Source: Hedera helix (taxonomy: Eukaryota > Streptophyta > Magnoliopsida > Apiales > Araliaceae). From it: a stretch of 64,000 bases of DNA. Below, in pieces: positions 58,701-64,000 of the stretch (the stretch's first letter is position 1; each line of letters opens with the position of its first letter). Location: NCBI GenBank assembly GCA_947179155.2, contig OX359283.1, positions 7,848,764-7,912,763 of the forward strand, written 5' to 3'. The position numbers and the translations under genes were made by a program. Under the pieces are notes generated by a model. That model worked only from the letters and a program-made list of their open reading frames with translations. It was not told where the DNA came from and did no database searches.

Positions 58701-61700
58701 TTGCCTGAAAGTGAGAACATTGCATATATGAAGCAAACAAATAGGATGAAGATGAGGGGTGGTTATGAAAGAGGAGTCTTGAGCATGGTTCTACGTATAG
58801 GCCTTTACATTGAAATATCGGCATATCGGATAATTATTAGGTGGTGCTGAACCACAATCTTGACACAAGTCGTGCAATTAGTAATTATTCATATAAAGGG
58901 TAATTTTGCGTGAAATTTTGGCAACTCGGCATAACGTAACGGTTTCGGACCAAATAATAGATAATTCACGTCGTAAAAGGGAGAACCGAACATACTGAAA
59001 ACTATAAAGGGAGATGACAAAAGAGAGAGTCGTTTTCCATAAATTATACTTAAATTGTATTATCTATAAAATACCTAATTCAGTATAACTTGCAAAACTT
59101 GAAAAAATGTTGTACTTAAAATATACTTAGGTAAGTTAATCAAACGTAAAATTGACTAAATATAGATGTTTATCATTTGGACAATACTATGTGCACTAGA
59201 TAGTATTTTTTGTGAGATTAATTGATCCATCTTGTTCTTATTATTTTATTTTTTTCAAATTTTTTTGAAGCTCCTAAATAGCTAACATCGCTCATCTCCC
59301 GAAACCGATGTCGAGTAAAAAAAGACCTTTTGAAACGTTAGTCTGCTACCGAGACTTTGAACCACGGTTCTTAGTTGATAAAATAGAGAGAACTTTATTT
59401 TAGAGGGAATTGCAACTACAATACTTAATTCACAGAATACCATATTTTAATAAAGAAATGAAGAAAACAAAATGCAACTTTGTAAAGGTACAAAATCCCC
59501 TATCATTGAGCAAGATCTTGGATGTTCTTTGGTAATCCAAATGCAGACTTTTAACACTTTTTTTTTCTCTGGGATAAATGAAATTTTATTAGATAGAAGA
59601 GAGAGTTCAAAAAGGAGGCAGGGAGTCCTTCAAAGAAATAGAAGTGGGAAAATAATGAAAACTAATGAAGCACTAAACCAATCTCGATGAACATTTGAAA
59701 TGATAAATCTTCAAAAAGGTTCTGTAGCCAAAGCCCACAACGATACTAGAACTGAAACCCTATCCCAAAGAAGGTGACGAGGGAGACGTGTGTCATTGGA
59801 AATTCTACCATTTCTTTCAGTCCATATACTCGTAAAAAAACAACAAAAGAACACTATCATTGAATCTCCTGCGACTCCCAATACCAAAATCTTACTATAA
59901 TAAATACACGATCGGTCCATAACAAGGTTACAGTAAGAGTTGCGATCCTAATTATTGATTGTTTACATTCTAGATCAGTGATTATTGTGTTTCAAAATCA
60001 AACTATAATTGCCTGAAAGAGAGAACATTGCATATATGAAGCAAACAAACAGGACGAAGATGAGGAGTGGTTATGAAAGAGGAGTCCTGAGCATGGTTCT
60101 AAGTATCGGCCTTTACGTCGAAATATTGGCATATCGGATAATTATCAAGCAGTGCTGAACCACAATCTTGACACAAGTCGTACAATTAGTAATTATTTTT
60201 GTAAAGGGTAATTTTGCTCGAAATTTCGGCAACTCGGCATAACGTAACGGTTTCGGACCAAGTAAAGGAGAAATCACAACGTAAAGGGGAGAACCGAACG
60301 TACTGAAAGTTATAAAGGGAGACGATAAAAGAGAATGAGTCTTTCTCCATAAATTATACTTAAATTGTACTTATAAAATACTTAATTAAGTATAACTTAC
60401 AAAACTTGAAAAAATGTTATACTTAAAATATAGTTAGGTAAGTTAATCAAACGTAAAATTGACTAAATATAGATGCATGTTTATCATTCGGACAATACTA
60501 TGTGCACTAGATAGTGTTTTTTGTGAGATTAATTGATCCACCTTGTTCTTAATATTTCATTTTTCTCAAAAAAATTTGAAGATCCTAAATAGCTAACAAT
60601 GCTCATCTCCCGAAACCGATGTTGAGTAAAAAAAGATCTTGTGAAACATAGGCTTGCTATCGTTATTTTGAAACATGGTTCTGAGTTGATGAAATAGAGA
60701 GAACTTTATTTTAGAGGGAACTGCAACTTTACAATACTTAAATCTCATTTTTATTACGATAAAATCAGGGTGCGTAAGTTAAACAACTATCAAATAAACA
60801 ATAAATTTAACATTAAAAAAAGTCTCATCTAATTACTAACAGTTGCAGAATTAAGCACTTCTTGATTAGATAATGACTCGAATCCCAAAAATAATTTTAT
60901 TTTATGAGGAACAGTTGTTGGCTCATTGGTTATAAGAATCTAACTGTTATTATATTAATTTGTTTAACCTCTAGAATCTTGCATCATCGAGGTTCATTCT
61001 TCAAAAGTGTGTGGGCTTGACAAAAGGGTTAGGAGTATTAGTTGGGGGAAATTGTAATATCCGAAATCTGACATGTGTGAAACAATAGTGAACGCCTTAT
61101 AATGGTCTATATCTACTACCTACGCTCTCTTGTAATGAAGAAAGTGCGGGTCTATTTAGATTTTTGTTGGCACGTGTACAGCTATTTGAAAACTTGCTTT
61201 TACTTTTGGAGAAATTACTCTTTCATGCCTTATCAAGTATTTTAGCCATTAAAACACTGTGTTACTGATACTATTTAGAAAGTAAAAAATAAAATTAAAA
61301 AAATCTACTATTGATCACACAATGCAAACTATAGGTATTAATATAAACACTTTTTTATGACTTATTCAGTACAAGATATACCCTCCTTATATCATTTTCT
61401 TTACTTGTTTATTCCTTAATGTCATTTTTACAGCTATCCTTAAAGGTGATTAATAATCTATCTATTGATCACTTTGAGCATGTTTGTCATTGAAATTTTG
61501 TGGAGATACTATCATATTTCCATTGTCTATGCGCTTACTCAACTTTTATGTGCCTTGTGTAGGGAGCAACTGTCAAAATGGTTGCCGCTGGTGCTGAACA
61601 TACAGTTGCTATTACAGAAGAAGGCGAGCTTTATGGTTGGGGATGGGGACGATACGGAAATTTGGGCTTAGGTGACAGAAATGATCGCTTAATTCCTGAG

Positions 61701-62843
61701 AAAGTTGCAAGTGTTGATGTATGTAACACAATCGAATTAATCACTCATTTAGTTACACTTTTTATTTGCAAATTCCAATTACTATTCACTATCTGAGTAT
61801 TATTTTCCCTTCACTAGGCACTTACTGGGTAAAGATTCTTTATTTGTAAATTATTTTTTTTTAGATTAATGATACTACCAAGTGCTGGACTGAGTCCACT
61901 ACAAAAATTGTTTTTAGCCACTATTTCAAAAGACCAAGAGATTCCAACCTGGTCACGATCTTCAGTTTTTAGTTCTATAAAATCTTTTGGAGATTTTGGG
62001 TAAAAGATGATGGTTGTAATGAAGGGAATCAAACTAGTTGTCTTGAGATTGAACATCAATTTGGCACCTGTTTGAGATATATCCATGAATTACCGACTTG
62101 AATTTTGGGGGGGGGGGGGGGGGGGGGGGGGGTTGCTCTTGAATTTGGAATTTGCTTGAATATGCTTTGGCTCTATGTAATTAGTAGTGGTCAGAATTGG
62201 ATATTTCTGATGCAATTTTAGGATTATTGTGGACAATGTCTAGGTTTAGTAAATTATGTAGTAGGGGTTTTTGGTGTTTCATTTTTTATTCTAGTTATAA
62301 TTTGAGTTGCATGTCTATGTAGCATTCTTTCTTATTATTATTTATTCATTTTTTGTTTGTGTGTAAAATTCATATAAGCAATAATCCCAAAATTTAAACA
62401 GAGTTAATTGTTAGTCAAAAGGGGTGTTGTGCTTTATTTCCTGATGGCATTAGCAATACCTTGTGAAGAGGTTCTGCCCATTTAGAGATGATGACTGTTT
62501 GACTTAACGTGATTTCACTTTTGACCCTTGCTTGGTGCTTCTGACATGATCTGTGCTATTATATTTGAAAGAGAAGCTTCTGCTTTTTGAGTTTTTTTCT
62601 TAATTCGTATCTACCTCTTATTTCTTATGTTTTGTTTAAATTTTTAGTTCTGATAGTCTGAAGTTGCAGGAGGAGAAGATGGTTCTCGTTGCGTGTGGAT
62701 GGCGGCATACGATATCTGTCTCGTCTACTGGTGGTATACACACTTACGGATGGAGCAAATATGGTCAACTAGGGCATGGGGATTTTGATGACCACTTAAT
62801 CCCTCATAAGCTGGAAGCCTTGTGTGCAGAAAGCATTTCCCAG
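46686..62843 (+). CDS. UVR8: UVR8 UV-B photoreceptor, exons 1-6 (3' part beyond window)
   Basis: A seven-bladed RCC1-type beta-propeller protein that absorbs UV-B through tryptophans, converts from dimer to monomer, and then binds COP1 to drive HY5-dependent responses in the nucleus. Six exons (46686-46785, 49622-49808, 52155-52301, 57105-57186, 61563-61718, 62670-62843) join in frame at GT-AG borders to give 282 of about 440 residues. Signatures in order: ISAGASHSVALL, SWGRGEDGQLGHGD, CGADHT, GWGDFGRLGHGNSSD, CGDSHCLAV, WGRNQNGQLGLG, AAGAEHT, GWGWGRYGNLGLGD and CGWRHTISVS. Trp235 in the last motif matches Arabidopsis Trp233. The exons carrying the equivalents of Trp285, Trp337, Arg286 and the COP1-binding tail must lie past 64000. 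Introns of 1-5 kb are filled with transposons. The near-identity of motifs to UVR8, rather than generic RCC1 proteins, supports the name. Confidence 0.95.
47003..47073 (+). pseudogene. tRNA-Pro-like relic 1 in hAT copy 1
   Basis: GGGCATTTAGTCTGGTGG, an anticodon-arm region reading TTAGGGG, GAGTTCGAATCCTGG (B-box GTTCGAATC) and a closing AATGTCC that pairs with GGGCATT. This matches the layout of plant tRNA-Pro. The anticodon-stem pairing is damaged, so it is not a working tRNA. Confidence 0.75.
47124..47197 (+). pseudogene. tRNA-Pro-like relic 2 in hAT copy 1
   Basis: A second, more decayed unit: TTCATTTGGTATGGTGG, an arm with TTTGGGG, then GAGTTCGAATCC and GGAATGTCC. The acceptor 5' strand has mutated away from GGGCATT. 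The same downstream tail as relic 1 shows that the unit was duplicated in tandem. Confidence 0.7.
48473..49202. mobile_element. MITE, CCGGTT-rich family (copy 2, UVR8 intron 1)
   Basis: Begins AGTTTTTAGACTCGGACCGG. The complement of its end reads AGTCTTTCAAACCCGGACCGG-like sequence, giving roughly 20-bp imperfect inverted repeats. GC-rich ends flank an AT-rich core that contains a diverged internal duplication (about 48680-48770 and 48870-48960). No clear target duplication is visible. Confidence 0.7.
49622..49808 (+). CDS. UVR8: UVR8 exon 2
   Basis: Acceptor TTTGCAG ends at 49621. Encodes SWGRGEDGQLGHGD, CGADHT and the start of the next GWG strand. The donor is GTACGT at 49809. Confidence 0.94.
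49809..52154. other. UVR8 intron 2
   Basis: 2.3 kb of mostly unassigned AT-rich intron. About 50560-51000 resembles a reversed retrotransposon LTR (minus-strand TATA-like GAATATCTATAAATAC near 50790-50805), but its ends are not defined. I do not support any of the short ORFs here. Confidence 0.45.
52155..52301 (+). CDS. UVR8: UVR8 exon 3
   Basis: Acceptor GTGCAG ends at 52154. Encodes GDFGRLGHGNSSD, CGDSHCLAV and MEGEVQ. The donor is GTTGGT at 52302, a less common sequence but the one that keeps the frame to exon 4. Confidence 0.93.
52524..52758. mobile_element. Stowaway (Tc1/mariner) MITE in UVR8 intron 3
   Basis: A 235-bp element with TA on both sides (52522-52523 and 52759-52760). The start CTCACTGCGTTCCGAA and the complement of the end, TTCCCTACGTTCCAAA, are near-matching inverted repeats of the Stowaway consensus CTCCCTCCGTCCCA. 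A longer inner inverted pairing (GACTTTTGAAAGTC versus GACTTCAAAAAGTC) is also present. Confidence 0.88.
53593..53663 (+). pseudogene. tRNA-Pro-like relic 1 in hAT copy 2
   Basis: Identical in layout to 47003-47073, with the GTTCGAATC B-box and closing AATGTCC. Confidence 0.75.
53714..53787 (+). pseudogene. tRNA-Pro-like relic 2 in hAT copy 2
   Basis: Identical in layout to 47124-47197. Confidence 0.7.
54483..56228 (+). mobile_element. internal region of the Copia-related remnant, no gag-pol
   Basis: Lies between a PBS-like site and a polypurine-like AAAAGAGAGGA just before the 3' LTR. Excluding the MITE at 55044-55473 it is only about 1.3 kb. I recognise no gag or pol motif. Two + strand stretches look once-coding but have stops: about 55611-55757 (MAVHPDIWQKIGDVSSPF) and about 55917-56070 (acidic EEEKEKPRGG, VDENVDLGELVKIEK). 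It could be a non-autonomous element with captured host sequence, or a deletion derivative. Confidence 0.45.
55044..55473. mobile_element. MITE, CCGGTT-rich family (copy 3, inside the Copia remnant)
   Basis: Starts AGTATTTAGAATTGGACCAG, with 'cgggtggatgggtaatcggttcaacc' character shared with copy 2 (near 48514). It ends TTCGGGTTTCAAAACGTT, shared with copy 1 at 34268. Its core is AT-rich. Confidence 0.72.
56229..56571 (+). mobile_element. 3' LTR of the Copia remnant
   Basis: A 343-bp LTR, TGTTAGAAAGTAA...AATTTCCAGCA, preceded by the purine-rich AAAAGAGAGGA. It contains a TATAAATA (near 56435) and a short leader. The size and ends fit Tork/Tnt1-like Copia LTRs. The same sequence in broken form lies at 52884-54482. 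Confidence 0.7.
57105..57186 (+). CDS. UVR8: UVR8 exon 4
   Basis: Acceptor ATTATAG ends at 57104. Encodes WGRNQNGQLGLG through VPQKIEAFQ. The donor is GTACTT at 57187. Confidence 0.93.
57538..57786 (-). pseudogene. unrecognised minus-strand ORF in UVR8 intron 4
   Basis: 82 codons. The N-terminal two thirds (MTSFYNGIVALPTVEIVGG, then FPRIIQKQKVYDNGDFEH, then PCQTCV) have balanced, coding-like composition unlike the surrounding AT-rich intron. The last 20 residues look like random AT-rich read-through. It could be a captured or retrotransposed exon of a host gene. I do not recognise the family, and chance cannot be ruled out. Confidence 0.3.
58092..59426. repeat. 1.3-kb tandem duplication in UVR8 intron 4, copy A
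   Basis: Begins AATTCACATAAAATACCATA and ends GAGGGAATTGCAACTACAAT... before copy B. Matches copy B along its whole length with scattered substitutions and small indels. It includes a LINE 3' end (minus strand, about 58224-58600) and an unassigned part with 'GGCAACTCGGCATAACGTAA' near 58919. Confidence 0.9.
58224..58600 (-). pseudogene. LINE 3' end in duplication copy A
   Basis: The minus-strand reading (ORF 58379-58591) has GWTKRNARISNDTRLP, LLWDRVLVLVSLWALATKHF-like sequence, the usual C terminus of plant L1 polyproteins (W-x-x-R-N-x-R-I-F ... LWD...SLWA). It is followed by AATAAAATCTC and an A-rich run, a decayed poly(A) tail. 5'-truncated, as is common for LINE insertions. Confidence 0.72.
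59427..60741. repeat. 1.3-kb tandem duplication in UVR8 intron 4, copy B
   Basis: Begins AATTCACAGAATACCATA and ends GAGGGAACTGCAACTTTACA. It is direct and immediately adjacent to copy A. Visible divergence suggests an old event. Confidence 0.9.
59557..59935 (-). pseudogene. LINE 3' end in duplication copy B
   Basis: Same LINE C terminus as copy A (minus ORF 59711-59920 with WTERNGRISNDTRLP and LLWDRVSVLVSLWALAT). Present in both copies, so the LINE inserted before the duplication. Confidence 0.72.
60742..61562. other. rest of UVR8 intron 4
   Basis: AT-rich intron without recognisable element or gene. The frame open at 61465-61562 ahead of exon 5 is intron read-through. Confidence 0.6.
61563..61718 (+). 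CDS. UVR8: UVR8 exon 5
   Basis: Acceptor TTGTGTAG ends at 61562. 52 codons in phase 0: MVAAGAEHT and GWGWGRYGNLGLGD. The donor is GTATGT at 61719. Confidence 0.94.
61719..62669. other. UVR8 intron 5 with a poly-G run
   Basis: 951-bp intron without a recognised transposon. It contains an uninterrupted run of 26 G at 62107-62132. Confidence 0.8.
62670..62843 (+). CDS. UVR8: UVR8 exon 6
   Basis: Acceptor AGTTGCAG ends at 62669. 58 codons in phase 0: CGWRHTISVS with the Trp233 equivalent, then YGWSKYGQLGHGD and HKLEAL. The donor is GTAACC at 62844. Confidence 0.94.
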
Positions 62844-64000
62844 GTAACCTCCTATTGTTCTGTTTTATGTTTTTGAATTTCTTATCAGTTCCTTCTGTTG
62901 TGGTTGATAATTATAACTATTAGAACTGACAAATGAGAAGAAAATTTTGAACATTTTGGGTGTCGAAATGATCAGAAATATCAACTCCTCTGTTGGTGAA
63001 AACTGAAAAGTTGTATCTTGTTTATATTGATTTTGTCAAAGGTATTCAGTCTCTGTCATTAACTTCATAGTGCTGTTCGGTTGTGTCTGATTTATTTAAA
63101 CTTCAGATGTTACAACATGGAGAAGTATCGGCATAGCTAATATTGTTCATATATAAGTTAAAGTAAAATTTCCTTAGAAAATGATTTTTGGTTGTACTTT
63201 GAAATGTCCGTTAAAGAAAAGGATAAATACTGAAGGTATATTACCCTACTTTAGAAGAAAACAGGCATGCCTTGCTTTACTAATTCTCTCAACAGTATTC
63301 CTGTGGAATTCTCAGACAACTGAAGTGAATATGCACATACATACTCGCACAAGTAAAATTGCATAATTAAATTATAAATAATTTCTTATTTAATTAAAGA
63401 GGTACTTGAATTAAGAGTGTATACTGTTCCTAAATAGAAGTTTAATTACTTTTAGCATAGATACATCATTAATAAATTTTTATTACGTCAGGTAGACAAA
63501 TTTAGATGCTTATAATCTTCGTCTTATAAATTTCTTATCCTATTGAGTAAAATAACCTGAAAATCTGCTTTGTTACAGTCCATGTGATAAATAGTAGAAA
63601 TCAACACCTAAAGAAAAATATGTTTTTTTTATTTGATTGACCAAGATTATAAGAGAGATCTAATAAATCAATTTTGAAATTTATGCTAAAATTCATAACA
63701 AGTTTTAATCTTTTATACAAAGTAATGAATTCATTAACATTATGTCTCTAAGTAACCCTAAATATCCTCCTATTAACTAAATAATTTCCTAAAGTAAGCG
63801 TGTAAGACCTCATAGATTAGAAATTAATAAAATATGTCATTGTTTAGGCAGTTAGTTCGGTCAACCTAGGGGGCAGGCCCGTCACTTGTCTTTAATAATT
63901 GCTGCTTTGTCTTTTTGAGTTGTTTGAGGTTCAAGCTTTAGTATATATAGTTCAAGTTCCTGATTTTCACTATGGCTGAATAGAATGCATAGTTCAACTT
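62844..64000. other. UVR8 intron 6, continues past the window
   Basis: No next-exon signature (a GGWRHT-encoding stretch) is found up to 64000. AT-rich intron without a recognised repeat. Confidence 0.7.

Overview
The window is nuclear DNA from a flowering plant, most likely a eudicot. It is AT-rich and packed with LTR retrotransposons, MITE-type DNA transposons and LINE remains. The only host gene I can support is a spliced, intron-rich UVR8 (UV-B photoreceptor) gene that runs off the right edge. I see no bacterial-style operons, CRISPR arrays or functional RNA genes.

Left part (1-34012): Ty3/gypsy chromovirus (Tekay/Del-like) territory. Bases 1-3928 look like the end of a long forward LTR. 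From 4518 to 34007 lies an insertion stack whose order can be read from three pairs of 5-bp target-site duplications. First, an old reverse-strand solo LTR of about 3.5 kb sits in TATAT (4513-4517 / 34008-34012). Into it jumped element 1 (5600-17722, TSD GACGG) and element 2 (19389-33201, TSD AATTA). Both are full length, with LTRs of 3.1-3.9 kb, a tRNA-iMet primer site, a coiled-coil ORF ahead of gag ('ORF0'), gag-protease-RT-RNaseH-integrase-chromodomain, and a polypurine tract. Gag-pol is broken in both: element 1 has one stop, one frameshift and a lost integrase Asp; element 2 has four in-frame stops. ORF0 is open in both.

Middle part (34013-46500): no convincing host gene. It holds a MITE fragment, a reverse Copia-type solo LTR (35321-36855, TSD GAAAA), decayed SIRE/Maximus-like LTR sequence (about 37149-40326), another LTR-like region with tandem repeats (to 42118), a GC-ended hAT-type MITE (42127-43048, 8-bp TSD) and an Ogre/Tat-like solo LTR (43402-45286, TSD TAATG).

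Right part (46556-64000): UVR8 on the + strand, six exons (46686-62843) encoding the first 282 residues, with a G-box and TATA box just upstream. Its introns hold two almost identical hAT-type elements (46901-47739 and 53494-54329, each with an exact 8-bp TSD) that carry paired tRNA-Pro-like relics, a Stowaway MITE, a Copia remnant, two MITEs of a shared family, and a 1.3-kb tandem duplication containing LINE 3' ends. The final UVR8 exons, including those for the equivalents of Trp285 and Trp337, lie beyond the window.
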